A stretch of DNA of 37,171 nt from Aeromicrobium sp. Lineage in GTDB: Bacteria; Actinomycetota; Actinomycetes; Propionibacteriales; Nocardioidaceae. A program made the position numbers and the translations under genes. The stretch spans positions 1 through 37,171 of the forward strand of contig NZ_JAOPXQ010000093.1 in NCBI RefSeq assembly GCF_025965075.1. Reading direction: 5' to 3'. Under the pieces are notes generated by a model. That model did no database searches and had not been told where the DNA came from. It worked only from the letters and a program-made list of their open reading frames with translations. Positions 7,123-16,001 of this stretch are shown here, in pieces; the stretch's first letter is position 1, and each line of letters begins with the position of its first letter.

Positions 7123-7725
7123 CTACGTGCCCTTGCGGCCGAACATCAGGGCGAACGGTCGGACGGCGAGCGTCACGAGCGGCTTGCGCCCGGCGAGGAA
7201 GCCGATCGGTCCGTCCGGCGTGAACGACCACCGCGCCCCCGCGAGGCCGAGCCTGGCCCGGCCGGCGACAGGGGAGACCTGCAGGGTGCCGGCGCGGTCC
7301 TGAGCGATCCGGAACGCGAGCGGCAACCGCCAGGGCAGGCGACGTACCGCCCGCAGCGCCAGCGAGCCGATGCCCTCGGCGACGTACGTCCGGTGGGGCG
7401 TGACCCGGAAGTCCGCCAGGTCCTTGGGGATCGCCCACAGCTCTCGGCCACCGTCGCGGGAGTCGGCGGAGTTGACCCAGATGTGCGTGATGGACACGCG
7501 CAGCCGCCAGCCCTCGCGGACGAGGACCGTCGCCATGATCTCGTCGTACGTCAGGGGGCTCGGCTCCTCGTAGACGAAGAACGCCGCCGACACGATGCCC
7601 CGCCCGAAGATCGTGATCGGCCTGGTCGCCGGCGAGTGCGGCGCGGGCAGGTCGGCACGCGGCACGAGCCACGCGCCGACATAGGCATGGCCGTGCAGGT
7701 CCCACGGCTCGGCGGGGTAGCTCAT
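7123..7725 (-). CDS. Acetoacetate decarboxylase-like family protein
   Basis: The 200-residue protein (start MSYPAEPWDLHG) overlaps the stop of the upstream monooxygenase gene (ATGA), so ATG 7725 is preferred over longer frames. The segment GGRELWAIPKDLADF (about 92-106) matches the conserved GREL-x-x-x-PK core of the acetoacetate decarboxylase superfamily, in which the lysine (K101 here) forms a Schiff base in true decarboxylases. Many superfamily members are not decarboxylases, so the activity is open. Context suggests a role in processing a keto acid or cyclic ketone together with the Baeyer-Villiger enzyme, in one TetR-headed operon. Confidence 0.82.
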   Translation of the reverse strand: MSYPAEPWDLHGHAYVGAWLVPRADLPAPHSPATRPITIFGRGIVSAAFFVYEEPSPLTYDEIMATVLVREGWRLRVSITHIWVNSADSRDGGRELWAIPKDLADFRVTPHRTYVAEGIGSLALRAVRRLPWRLPLAFRIAQDRAGTLQVSPVAGRARLGLAGARWSFTPDGPIGFLAGRKPLVTLAVRPFALMFGRKGT

Positions 7726-9164
7726 GCCCACTCGAAGGAGTCGGGCTCCAGCGCCTTGGTGCGCTGGGCGTACGGGTGGGTCGATCCGGGCCAGTTGGAG
7801 GTGATGCGGCCCGACGCGTGGCGGTACCAGCTGTCGCAGTGCGCCCACACCGAGTGGCCCAGCTGGTCCTGGATCTCCCGGTCGTACGCCTCCTCGGCCT
7901 CCGGGGTGACCGCGACGGTCCGGTAGGAGCCGCTGCGGAGCCGGTCGATCGCCTGTCGCATGTGCCGGGCCTGCGCCTCGAGCATGTAGATGATCGAGCC
8001 GCCACCGAGGTTGGTGTTGGGGCCGTAGGTGACCAGCAGGTTCGGGAAGTGCGGGACGTAGATGCCGAGATAGGCCCGGGCGCCGTCAGCCCACTGCGCG
8101 GCGAGCTTCTGGCCGCCGACGCCGGTGATGTCGATCGACTCGAGGAACTCCTGCGCGTCGAAGCCTGTCGCGTAGATGATGACGTCGACCTCGTGGACCG
8201 TGCCGTCGGCCGCGACGACGCCGGTCGGGGTGACCTCGGTGATCGCCTCGGTGACCAGGTGGACGTGCGGCTGGGCGATCGCCGGGTAGTAGGTGTTGGC
8301 GAACAGGATCCGCTTGCAGCCGACGGGGTAGTCCGGGGTCAGCTTGGCCCGCAGGTCGGGGTCCTTGATCTTGTGCTGGAGGTGCTTGAGCGCGACGGTC
8401 TTGATGACCTTGCCGACCCGCGAGTCGTCGTCGAGACCGCGGGAGAACTGCTCGCCGAACGTCCACCACGTCGCCCGCTCGCCGACCAGGGCGCCCGGGA
8501 GGTGCCGCAGGACCCGGCGGTAGTGGTGGCCGAAGGTCTGGTCGGGCTTGGGCAGGATGTACGAAGGGGTCCGCTGGAACACCACGACCTCGGCCGCCTG
8601 CTCGGCGACGTGCGGGATGAACTGGATCGCGCTGGCTCCGGTGCCGACGACGGCGACGCGCTGCCCCGTCAGGTCGACGTCGTGGTTCCAGCGCGCCGAG
8701 TGGAACGAGATCCCCTCGAACAGGTCGACGCCGGGGATCCGCGGCAGGACCGGCTGGGACAGCTGGCCGACCGCGGTGACGAGGACATCGACGGTCTGCT
8801 CGGTGTCGTCGGCGAACCGGACGGTCCACGTCGTGCTGTCCTCGTCGTAGTGCGCCGCGACGACCTCGGTGCCGGTCTGCACGAGCGGCGTGATGCCGTA
8901 CTTGTCGGCGGTCGCGCGGATGTAGGCCAGGATCTGCTCCTGGCCGGCGTAGCGCGAGGACCAGTCGGGGTTGGGCTCGAAGGAGAACGAGTAGAGCGGG
9001 GACGGTACGTCGCAGGCGGCGCCGGGATACGTGTTGTCCCGCCACACGCCGCCGATGCTGTCCGAGCGCTCCCACAGGCGCAGGTCGGTGTGACCGGCCC
9101 GCTGGAGCTCGATCGCCACGGCCAGCGCGCCGAAGCCGGAACCAATGATGCCGATCGAGGTCAT
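7722..9164 (-). CDS. Flavin-containing (type I Baeyer-Villiger) monooxygenase
   Basis: The 480-residue protein starts MTSIGIIGSGFGALAVAIEL with the FAD-binding G8-x-G10-x-x-A dinucleotide motif. A second Rossmann motif for NADPH (VVGTGASAI, about 172-180) follows, and the Baeyer-Villiger fingerprint F149-x-G151-x3-H155-x3-W159 lies between them. NTYPGAACDVPSPLYSFSF is typical of this family. It would insert oxygen next to a ketone carbonyl, forming an ester or lactone, or oxidise a heteroatom. The substrate is not deducible. The frame is open further upstream, but ATG 9164 is the start that gives the canonical N-terminus. It sits 13 bases after tetR and overlaps the decarboxylase-like gene by four bases. 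Confidence 0.93.
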   Translation of the reverse strand: MTSIGIIGSGFGALAVAIELQRAGHTDLRLWERSDSIGGVWRDNTYPGAACDVPSPLYSFSFEPNPDWSSRYAGQEQILAYIRATADKYGITPLVQTGTEVVAAHYDEDSTTWTVRFADDTEQTVDVLVTAVGQLSQPVLPRIPGVDLFEGISFHSARWNHDVDLTGQRVAVVGTGASAIQFIPHVAEQAAEVVVFQRTPSYILPKPDQTFGHHYRRVLRHLPGALVGERATWWTFGEQFSRGLDDDSRVGKVIKTVALKHLQHKIKDPDLRAKLTPDYPVGCKRILFANTYYPAIAQPHVHLVTEAITEVTPTGVVAADGTVHEVDVIIYATGFDAQEFLESIDITGVGGQKLAAQWADGARAYLGIYVPHFPNLLVTYGPNTNLGGGSIIYMLEAQARHMRQAIDRLRSGSYRTVAVTPEAEEAYDREIQDQLGHSVWAHCDSWYRHASGRITSNWPGSTHPYAQRTKALEPDSFEWA

Positions 9165-9177
9165 GAGTCTTCTTCCG

Positions 9178-9759
9178 TCATGGGGATTCCTTCTGGACGA
9201 ACAGCAGGACGCTGTCGGTGAGCAGGCCGAGGGCCTCGTCGCGCGTGAACGTACCGCGCTGGAGCCACTCGCGGCAGACCGCCTTGGTGAGGGCCGCGGT
9301 CGGTCGCAGGCGGGCCCGCAGCCGGGGGGTGTCGGGCAGGCCGAGGGCGTCCAGCACGAGCCGGGCGGCCCGGTCGTCTGCCTCGTCGACGACGGCCTGG
9401 ATGTCCGAGCTGCCATGCAGGTTGGCCGCACCGCTCGCGCTGATCCAGGCCTGGCCGTAGGTCGTGGCGGCGTCGAGGATCCAGCTCATCGTGAGCCGGG
9501 CCCGCTCCTCGAGCGACTTGCCGTCGTAGTCGGGCAGGGCCTGCGTCGGCATCAGGATCGACTCGCGCATGACCTGCAGGAACAGCTCGCGCTTGTCGCC
9601 GAAGTAGTGGTTGATCAGCCCGCGGGCGACGCCGGCGGCCTCGGCCACCTCGGCGGTCGACACGTCGTCGTACGCCCGGTCGGAGTAGAGCACACGCGCC
9701 GCGTCGATGATCTGCTGGCGGCGCTCGGCCGGGGCGAGGCGCAGGCGGGTGGCGGTCAC
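9178..9759 (-). CDS. TetR-family transcriptional regulator
   Basis: The 193-residue protein has an N-terminal TetR helix-turn-helix (ERRQQIIDAARVLYSDRAYDDVSTAEVAEAAGVARGLINHYFGDKRELF) and an all-helical ligand-binding C-terminus. GTG 9759 is preferred as the start because it places the protein 6 bases after a -10 box (GAGACT, 9766-9771) whose -35 TTGACA is 17 bases away. Upstream in-frame starts would be inside that promoter. It heads the operon with the monooxygenase and decarboxylase-like genes and is divergent from the ChoD-type gene. It probably represses both directions from the shared palindrome at 9780-9794. Confidence 0.92.
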   Translation of the reverse strand: MTATRLRLAPAERRQQIIDAARVLYSDRAYDDVSTAEVAEAAGVARGLINHYFGDKRELFLQVMRESILMPTQALPDYDGKSLEERARLTMSWILDAATTYGQAWISASGAANLHGSSDIQAVVDEADDRAARLVLDALGLPDTPRLRARLRPTAALTKAVCREWLQRGTFTRDEALGLLTDSVLLFVQKESP

Positions 9760-9765
9760 GCATCC

Positions 9766-9810
9766 AGTCTCACCGCCTATTGGCAGAGTGTCAACAAGCA
9801 CCGTATGGTG
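9766..9810. promoter_or_regulatory. Overlapping divergent promoters with operator, tetR / choD
   Basis: Minus strand: TTGACA (9789-9794), 17-base spacer, GAGACT (9766-9771), then GTG 9759 after 6 bases. Plus strand: TTGGCA (9780-9785), 18-base spacer, TATGGT (9804-9809), then ATG 9816 after 6 bases. The two -35 boxes form the imperfect palindrome TTGGCAGAGTGTCAA (9780-9794), and a second palindrome, CACC-GTAT-GGTG (9799-9810), overlaps the plus-strand -10. Binding by one TetR dimer could shut both promoters. Both mRNAs appear leaderless. Confidence 0.55.
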
Positions 9811-9815
9811 TGTCC

Positions 9816-11510
9816 ATGAGTGAGCATGACTACGACGTCCTGGTGGTGGGTTCGGGGTTCGGCGGCAGTGTCGCGGCGCTGCGTCTGACGGAGAAGGGCT
9901 ACCGGGTCGGGGTCATGGAGGCCGGTCGCCGGTTCGCCGACGACGAGCTGCCCAAGAGCAGCTGGCACGCGACCCGCTACCTCTGGGCGCCGTGGGCGCG
10001 GTGCTTCGGCATCATGCGCATCACCCTGCTGCGGGACGTGCTGATCGCGAGCGGCACGGGCGTCGGCGGCGGCTCGCTGGTCTACGCCAACACGCTCTAC
10101 GAGCCGCTCGACGCGTTCTACCGTGACCGCCAGTGGGCGCACATCACGGACTGGAAGGACGAACTCGTCCCGCACTACGAGCAGGCCAAGAAGATGCTGG
10201 GCGTCTCGACCTACCCGGGCTGGAGCCCCGCCGACGACCGGCTCGAGGCACTGGCCAAGGACTACGGCGTGGCGCACACGTTCCACCCCACCGCGGTCGG
10301 CGTGCTGTTCGGCGACACCCCCGGCGAGACCGTCCCGGATCCGTTCTTCGGCGGGGCCGGCCCCGACCGCAAGGCCTGCATCGACTGCGGCGCCTGCATG
10401 ACGGGGTGCCGGCACAACGCCAAGAACACCCTGGTCAAGAACTACCTGCACCTCGCGGAGGGCGCCGGTGCCGAGGTCCACCCGATGACGACCGTCACCG
10501 ACGTCCGCCCGCGCCGCAAGGGCGGCTACGAGGTGCGGACCCGGCGCACCGGCAACGCGCTGCGCCGCAAGACGTACACCGCCGAGCACGTGATCTTCGC
10601 GGGCAACGCCCTGAGCACCCAGACTCTGCTCCACCGGCTGCGTGCGACGTCGCTGCCGAAGCTGTCGGCACGGATCGGCGAGCTGAGCCGCACCAACTCC
10701 GAGGCCGTCCTGACCGCGCGGTCGATGCGCAAGGACGCGGACTACACGCAGGGCATCGCGATCACCTCGTCGTTCCACCCGGACGAGCACACGCACGTCG
10801 AGGTGTGCCGGTACGGCCACGGGTCGAGCGCCCTGGGACTGATCAACGCGCCCCTGGTCGACGGTGGGCACGGCGGCTCGCAGCTCACGGCGGTCTGGAG
10901 GGCGTACCGCGCGCTGGGTCTGCGCCGGGCGATCGCGATCCACGACCCGCGCCGCTGGGCCGAGCAGTCGATCGTCGTCCTGGTGATGCAGACGCTCGAC
11001 AACTCGATCACGACGTACGTCAAGCGGGGCCTCCTCGGCCGCCGGATGACGAGCAAGCAGGGCGTCGGCGACCCCAACCCGAGCTGGATCCCGATGGCCA
11101 ACCAGGTCACCCGCGACCTGGCGGCGGACATGGAGGGCAACGCCGGCAGCTCGACCGCCGACCTGGCCGGCATCCCGATGACGGCGCACTTCATCGGTGG
11201 CTGCGTCATCGGGGAGACGCCCGAGGCAGGCGTCATCGACCCCTACCAGCGGGTGTTCGGCTACGACGGCCTGCACATCACGGACGGGTCAGCGATCACC
11301 GCCAACCTGGGTGTCAACCCGTCGTTGACGATCACGGCGCAGGCCGAGCGCGCGATCGCGCTGTGGCCCAACAAGGGCGAGGTCGACCAGCGGCCGGCGC
11401 TCGGTCAGCCGTACGTCCGCGTCGCCCCCGTGGCCCCGATCAGCCCCGCCGTCCCGGCGGGCGCACCGGCCGCGCTCCTGCTCCCGGTGCCGGTCGTGCC
11501 GAAGCGCTGA
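9816..11510 (+). CDS. choD: ChoD-type GMC oxidoreductase (putative cholesterol oxidase)
   Basis: The 564-residue protein begins MSEHDYDVLVVGSGFGGSVAALRLTEKGYRVGVMEAGRRF, with the FAD motif G12-x-G14-x-x-G17, and continues with GTGVGGGSLVYANTLY. It is close in motif and length to mycobacterial ChoD. A four-cysteine cluster C188-x2-C191-x2-C194-x3-C198 (in CIDCGACMTGCRHNAKNTL) is shared with that family and looks like an iron-sulfur ligand set. The C-terminal MTAHFIGGCVIG and ITANLGVNPSLTITA complete the GMC fold. A 3-beta-hydroxysteroid oxidase role is annotated in relatives, but substrates of the ChoD branch are uncertain. The tail (about 530-564) is Pro/Ala/Val-rich and poorly conserved. It ends 9 bases from the convergent histidine kinase gene. 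Confidence 0.88.
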   Translation: MSEHDYDVLVVGSGFGGSVAALRLTEKGYRVGVMEAGRRFADDELPKSSWHATRYLWAPWARCFGIMRITLLRDVLIASGTGVGGGSLVYANTLYEPLDAFYRDRQWAHITDWKDELVPHYEQAKKMLGVSTYPGWSPADDRLEALAKDYGVAHTFHPTAVGVLFGDTPGETVPDPFFGGAGPDRKACIDCGACMTGCRHNAKNTLVKNYLHLAEGAGAEVHPMTTVTDVRPRRKGGYEVRTRRTGNALRRKTYTAEHVIFAGNALSTQTLLHRLRATSLPKLSARIGELSRTNSEAVLTARSMRKDADYTQGIAITSSFHPDEHTHVEVCRYGHGSSALGLINAPLVDGGHGGSQLTAVWRAYRALGLRRAIAIHDPRRWAEQSIVVLVMQTLDNSITTYVKRGLLGRRMTSKQGVGDPNPSWIPMANQVTRDLAADMEGNAGSSTADLAGIPMTAHFIGGCVIGETPEAGVIDPYQRVFGYDGLHITDGSAITANLGVNPSLTITAQAERAIALWPNKGEVDQRPALGQPYVRVAPVAPISPAVPAGAPAALLLPVPVVPKR

Positions 11511-11519
11511 CGCCGGCCG

Positions 11520-13883
11520 TCAGGCCACCGGGATCGTGAGGACGAAGGCCCCGGCGGGGGAGTCCTGGCCCGGCTCCTCGTAGACCGCGTCGCCGCCGTG
11601 GGCCCGGGCCAGCTCCCGGACGATGAACAGGCCGAGCCCGGTGCCGCTGACCTCGTCGCCGGTCGCGAACCGCTGGAACAGCCTGGAACGCACGTCGGGA
11701 CGCACGCCGGTGCCGGAGTCCGCGATCCGGATCCGGCCCACGTTCCCGGTGGCGCCGATGTCGATCATGATCGGTGCCCGCCCGTGGTGCACGGCGTTGT
11801 CGAGCAGGTTGTCCGCGACCTGTGACAGGCGGGACGGATCCGCCAGGACCTCGACGTCCTCCTGGCCGGTCACCTCCACCTCGACGTCACCGTGCTTGCT
11901 CCGCAACGAGCTGACCGCGTTGCGGATGATCGGCCCGAGCGGCGTCGGCTCGATCTCGAGCCGCAGCGAGTTGGCGTCCAGGCGGGACGCCGTCAGCAGG
12001 TCCGCCAGCAGGCGTCGCAGGCGGTCGGCGCTGCTCGTCATGCCGTCCAGCAGGGTCAGCCGGTCGGACTCCGTCAGGTCCTGCCAGTGCCGGGCGAGCG
12101 TGTCGGCCGACCCGCCGAGCACCGCGACGGGAGTCCGCAGCTCGTGCGCCGTGACGGCGAGGAACTGGGACTGGTCGGCGGCGGCGTGGCGCAGCCGCAT
12201 GTTGAGCGACTGCAGGACGTCGTTGGTGTCCGACAGGGCGTCGGAGGCCTGCTCACGTTCCTGCTGGACGCGCCGGCGATCCGTCGTGTCGCGGGTGATC
12301 TTGGCGAAGCCCAGGTGCGTACCGATGTCGTTGAACACCGCGGTGATCACCACGTCGGCCCAGAAGCGGGACCCGTCCTTGCGGATCCGCCAGCCCTCCT
12401 CGGCGTACTGACCCTCGCGGAGGGCCGTCTCGAGCTCGTGCTCGGGATGGCGCGCTCCGATCTGGTCCTGCGGGTAGAACACCCGGAAGTGCTGGCCGAT
12501 GATCTCGTCGGCGGTGTAGCCCTTGGCCCGTTCGGCGCCGGCGTTCCAGCTCACGACGTGGCCCTCGGGATCGAGCATGAAGATCGCGTAGTCGCGCACC
12601 GCGTCGACGAGCAGCCGGAACCGCTCCTCGCTCTGTCGCAGGGCTTCCTCGGCCTCCCGGCCCGGCGTCACGTCACGCGTGACCTTGGAGAAGCCGACGT
12701 GGTTGCCGGCATCGTCGAAGACGGCGGTGATGAGGACATCGGCCCAGAACTGGGACCCGTCCTTGCGGACCCGCCAGCCCTCCTCGGCGTAGTGTCCGTC
12801 GCGCATCGCCATCTCGAGCTCGCGCTCGGGATGTCCGGACTCCTCGACCTCGGCGGGATAGAACGTCCGGAAGTGCCGGCCGATGATCTCCTCGGCGCGG
12901 TATCCGCTGGTCCGCTGCGCCCCGGCGTTCCAGCTGACCACGTGGCCCTTGGGATCGAGCATGAAGATCGCGTAGTCCTCGACCACCTCCACGATGAGGC
13001 GGAAGCGCTCCTCGCTGCGGCGCAGCTCCTCCTCGGCGGCGCGCTGCTCGGTGATGTCCCGCAGCTGCAGGAAGATGTAGAGCGCCTGGCCGGACGAGTC
13101 GCGGACCGGGGCCAGCGTGGCGAGGGCCCGACGGCCGCCGTCGCCCGAGATCGGGTGCTCGACCTGGACGAGGTCCTTGCCCAGCGCGTTGGCGTGGCGC
13201 AGTCCCTCGTCGAGGAGGTCGCCGTGGCCGGCCATGAGCGTCGCATAGTCCATGCCGACCAGCTCCTCGTACCGGCGTCCGACCAGATGGCCCAGCGCCC
13301 GGTTGGCCCGCACGATCCCGCCGGTGAGGGTCAGGGTCGCCATGCCGATCGCGGCCTCGTCGAAGACCTCCCGGAAACGCTCGAGGTGCTCGTCGAGCAC
13401 CCGACGCTCCTGCACCTCCGCCAGCTCCGCCAGGTGGGGGTCCGGTCCGAGCACCGGCTCGGCCCCGGCGGGCTCGGCCGCGTCCCGCGGGACCTCGGGC
13501 TCGGCGGGAGCCTCAAGGACCCGGAGGAGCTGCTGGACGACATCGTCGAGGCTGCTGGACTTCTCGATCAGTGCGGCGGCACCCATGTGACGCGCCTCCC
13601 GGTCCAGACCGCTCTCCTCGAAGCCGGTGAACACGACGACCTTCGTGGTGGGGGAGACGGCGAGGACGCCCGGCAGGGCGTGCAGGCCGTCCATCGTCGG
13701 CATCGACAGGTCCAGGAGCAGGAGCTCGGGCCGGTGCTGGTGCGCCAGGCCGATCGCCTCGGTGCCGTCGGCCCCCTCGCCGACGACCCGGAAGTGCCCG
13801 GAGAGCTTGAGGTGCGTCCTGATGAGGGCACGCACCTCGGAGGAGTCGTCGATCAGGACGACCGCTGGGAGCGAGTTCTCCAT
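11520..13883 (-). CDS. Receiver - triple PAS - histidine kinase
   Basis: The 787-residue soluble protein has a receiver domain (about 5-125, phosphoacceptor D58 in LLLLDLSMPTMDG, acidic pair D12/D13). It is followed by PAS 1 (about 165-282), PAS 2 (about 291-405) and PAS 3 (about 419-534), a HisKA domain with H580 (TAHELRTP) and an HATPase domain (N692, D722-x-G724, GTGLGLF at 747-753). PAS 2 and PAS 3 are near copies: both contain DYAIFMLDPxGHVVSWNAGA, YAEEGWR and RKDGSxFWADV, so they arose by duplication. There is no transmembrane helix, so it senses in the cytoplasm, perhaps through PAS-bound cofactors. The N-terminal receiver means it may be controlled by another kinase. No partner regulator lies in the window. 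ATG 13883 sits 6 bases after the -10-like TAACCT on the minus strand. Confidence 0.93.
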   Translation of the reverse strand: MENSLPAVVLIDDSSEVRALIRTHLKLSGHFRVVGEGADGTEAIGLAHQHRPELLLLDLSMPTMDGLHALPGVLAVSPTTKVVVFTGFEESGLDREARHMGAAALIEKSSSLDDVVQQLLRVLEAPAEPEVPRDAAEPAGAEPVLGPDPHLAELAEVQERRVLDEHLERFREVFDEAAIGMATLTLTGGIVRANRALGHLVGRRYEELVGMDYATLMAGHGDLLDEGLRHANALGKDLVQVEHPISGDGGRRALATLAPVRDSSGQALYIFLQLRDITEQRAAEEELRRSEERFRLIVEVVEDYAIFMLDPKGHVVSWNAGAQRTSGYRAEEIIGRHFRTFYPAEVEESGHPERELEMAMRDGHYAEEGWRVRKDGSQFWADVLITAVFDDAGNHVGFSKVTRDVTPGREAEEALRQSEERFRLLVDAVRDYAIFMLDPEGHVVSWNAGAERAKGYTADEIIGQHFRVFYPQDQIGARHPEHELETALREGQYAEEGWRIRKDGSRFWADVVITAVFNDIGTHLGFAKITRDTTDRRRVQQEREQASDALSDTNDVLQSLNMRLRHAAADQSQFLAVTAHELRTPVAVLGGSADTLARHWQDLTESDRLTLLDGMTSSADRLRRLLADLLTASRLDANSLRLEIEPTPLGPIIRNAVSSLRSKHGDVEVEVTGQEDVEVLADPSRLSQVADNLLDNAVHHGRAPIMIDIGATGNVGRIRIADSGTGVRPDVRSRLFQRFATGDEVSGTGLGLFIVRELARAHGGDAVYEEPGQDSPAGAFVLTIPVA

Positions 13884-13889
13884 GGGACG

Positions 13890-13895
13890 AGGTTA
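13890..13895 (-). promoter_or_regulatory. Putative -10 box of the histidine kinase gene
   Basis: Read on the minus strand, TAACCT lies 6 bases before the ATG at 13883. No Shine-Dalgarno is present, which is consistent with a leaderless transcript. The -35 region is not recognisable. Confidence 0.35.
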
Positions 13896-13934
13896 GACGG
13901 CACGGGACGATACGCACCCGCAGGAGTCCAGAAG

Positions 13935-14018
13935 GGCGGGATCCCGCCACCGGAGGGGGGCGATAGGCTCGGTCCAAGCAGCACGCGCCATCCGTAGGGC
14001 GCGTCATCATGAATGGAG
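13935..14018 (+). promoter_or_regulatory. thrS promoter and structured 5' leader
   Basis: A perfect palindrome GGCGGGATCCCGCC (13935-13948) precedes a -10-like TAGGCT (13964-13969). The inferred start near 13976 gives a leader of about 49 bases. This contains a perfect 7-bp hairpin, ACGCGCC (13983-13989) with GGCGCGT (13998-14004) and loop ATCCGTAG, then GGAG (14015-14018) 6 bases before the GTG start. The loop contains CGU, a threonine anticodon. In E. coli, ThrRS represses its own translation by binding leader hairpins that mimic the tRNA-Thr anticodon arm. Whether that happens here is conjecture. Confidence 0.4.
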
Positions 14019-14024
14019 TGCACC

Positions 14025-16001
14025 GTGTCCGACATCCAGATCATCGCGAACGGCGAGGCGAAGACTGTCGAGAAGGGCACGAAGGCCTGGCAGCTGTTCG
14101 CCGACACCCCCGAGATCATCGCGGCGCGGGTCGGTGGTGAGCTCAAGGACCTGGCGCACGAGCTCGGCGAGGGTGACACCGTCGAGGGCGTCGCGATCGG
14201 CTCCAAGGACGGCCGGGACATCCTGCGGCACTCGACCGCGCACGTCATGGCGCAGGCCGTGCAGGAGCTCTTCCCGCAGGCCAAGCTCGGCATCGGCCCG
14301 CCGATCACCGACGGGTTCTACTACGACTTCGACGTGGCCGAGCCGTTCGTGCCCGAGGACCTCGTCAAGATCGAGTCGCGCATGCGCAAGATCGTCAAGG
14401 AGGGTCAGAAGTTCGACCGCCGCGAGATCAGCGACGACGACGCCCGCACCGAGCTGGCCGACGAGCCATACAAATTGGAGCTGATCGGCCTCAAGTCCAA
14501 GGCCGGTGACGCAGCGGAGGGGGCGAACGTCGAGGTCGGCGAGGGTGGCCTGACGATCTACGACAACCTCAAGCGCGACGGCTCCGTGGCGTGGGGCGAC
14601 CTGTGCCGCGGCCCGCACCTTCCGACCACCAAGCGCATCCCGGCGTTCACGCTCATGCGCTCGGCGGCGGCCTACTGGCGCGGCGACGAGAAGAACAAGC
14701 AGCTGCAGCGCATCTACGGCACCGCCTGGGAGACCAAGGAGGCGCTGGAGGAGCACCTGTTCCGGATCGAGGAGGCGCAGCGGCGCGACCACCGCCGCCT
14801 CGGCACCGAGCTCGACCTCTTCAGCTTCCCCGATGAGATCGGGTCCGGGCTGCCGGTGTTCCACCCCAAGGGTGGCGTGATCAAGCGGGAGATGGAGGAC
14901 TACGTCCGCCGCCGGCACATCGAGGAGGGCTTCGAGTACGTCGGCACCCCCCACATCGCCAAGGAGAGCCTGTTCTACACCTCGGGCCACCTCCCGTACT
15001 ACGGCGAGGGGATGTTCCCCCCGCTCGAGCTCGACGGTGGCGACTACCGCCTCAAGGCGATGAACTGCCCCATGCACAACCTGATCTTCCGCTCGCGCGG
15101 CCGGTCCTACCGGGAGCTGCCGCTGCGGCTGTTCGAGTTCGGGCACGTGTACCGCAACGAGAAGTCGGGCGTCATCCACGGCCTGACCCGCGTCCGCGGC
15201 TTCGCGCAGGACGACTCGCACTCGTACGTGACCCCCGAGCAGGCTCCCGACGAGATCCGCCACCTGCTGAACTTCGTGCTGAGCCTGCTGCGGGACTTCG
15301 GCCTCGACGACTTCTACCTCGAGCTGTCGACCCGCGACGACTCCAAGCCGGACAAGTTCATCGGCTCCGACGAGGAGTGGGCGGTCGCGACCAAGGTGCT
15401 CGAGGACGTCTGCCTCGAGAGCGGCCTGGAGCTCGTCCCCGATCCGGGTGGCGCGGCGTACTACGGCCCCAAGGTCTCGGTGCAGGCTCGCGACGCGATC
15501 GGCCGCACCTGGCAGATGTCGACCATCCAGTACGACTTCAACATGCCGTCCGCCGAGCGCTTCAACCTCGAGTACGTCGCGGCCGACGGCTCGCGCCAGC
15601 AGCCCGTCATGATCCACTCGGCCAAGTTCGGCTCGATCGAGCGGTTCATGGGCGTGCTCGTCGAGCACTACGCCGGCGCCTTCCCCCCGTGGCTCGCCCC
15701 CGTGCAGGTCGTCGGCATCCCGGTCGCCGAGCGGCACGCCGACTACCTGTACGAGCTCGCGAAGCGGCTCAAGACCCTGGGCATCCGGGTCGAGGTCGAC
15801 GACTCCGACGAGCGGATGCAGAAGAAGATCCGCAACGCGCAGCTGCAGAAGGTGCCGTTCATGCTGATCGCCGGCGACAACGACATCGAGGTCGGTGCCG
15901 TGTCGTTCCGCTACCGCAGCGGCGAGCAGGAGAACGGTGTGGCGCTCGACGACGCCGTCGCCCGTATCGTCGAGGCGATCCAGACCCGGGTCCAGGTCTG
16001 A
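14025..16001 (+). CDS. thrS: Threonyl-tRNA synthetase
   Basis: This class II synthetase charges tRNA-Thr. An N-terminal TGS domain (about 1-65) is followed by the editing domain with the [10 protein letters not shown] motif (about 70), and then the catalytic core. The core includes MNCPMHN with the zinc-binding cysteine, motif 2 [22 protein letters not shown], and the C-terminal anticodon-binding domain. The length of 658 residues is normal. I chose GTG 14025 because GGAG lies 6 bases upstream. The in-frame ATG 14013 has no ribosome binding site and would add only four residues. The stop overlaps the ATG of the HIT gene (TGATG), starting the thrS-HIT-pgsA operon that is common in actinobacteria. 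Confidence 0.97.
   Translation: MSDIQIIANGEAKTVEKGTKAWQLFADTPEIIAARVGGELKDLAHELGEGDTVEGVAIGSKDGRDILRHSTAHVMAQAVQELFPQAKLGIGPPITDGFYYDFDVAEPFVPEDLVKIESRMRKIVKEGQKFDRREISDDDARTELADEPYKLELIGLKSKAGDAAEGANVEVGEGGLTIYDNLKRDGSVAWGDLCRGPHLPTTKRIPAFTLMRSAAAYWRGDEKNKQLQRIYGTAWETKEALEEHLFRIEEAQRRDHRRLGTELDLFSFPDEIGSGLPVFHPKGGVIKREMEDYVRRRHIEEGFEYVGTPHIAKESLFYTSGHLPYYGEGMFPPLELDGGDYRLKAMNCPMHNLIFRSRGRSYRELPLRLFEFGHVYRNEKSGVIHGLTRVRGFAQDDSHSYVTPEQAPDEIRHLLNFVLSLLRDFGLDDFYLELSTRDDSKPDKFIGSDEEWAVATKVLEDVCLESGLELVPDPGGAAYYGPKVSVQARDAIGRTWQMSTIQYDFNMPSAERFNLEYVAADGSRQQPVMIHSAKFGSIERFMGVLVEHYAGAFPPWLAPVQVVGIPVAERHADYLYELAKRLKTLGIRVEVDDSDERMQKKIRNAQLQKVPFMLIAGDNDIEVGAVSFRYRSGEQENGVALDDAVARIVEAIQTRVQV

Noticed and set aside
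11508-11522. Palindrome at the convergent ends of the ChoD-type and histidine kinase genes
   Set aside because: TGACG-CCGGC-CGTCA has only 5-bp arms that include both stop codons. It is too short to call a terminator or binding site.
11892-13997. Long plus-strand open frame opposite the histidine kinase
   Set aside because: The minus strand encodes complete receiver, PAS, HisKA and HATPase domains. The opposite frame shows no recognisable domain.
14013-14024. ATG 14013 as the thrS start
   Set aside because: No ribosome binding site precedes it, while GGAG lies at the right distance from GTG 14025 and would otherwise be inside the coding sequence.
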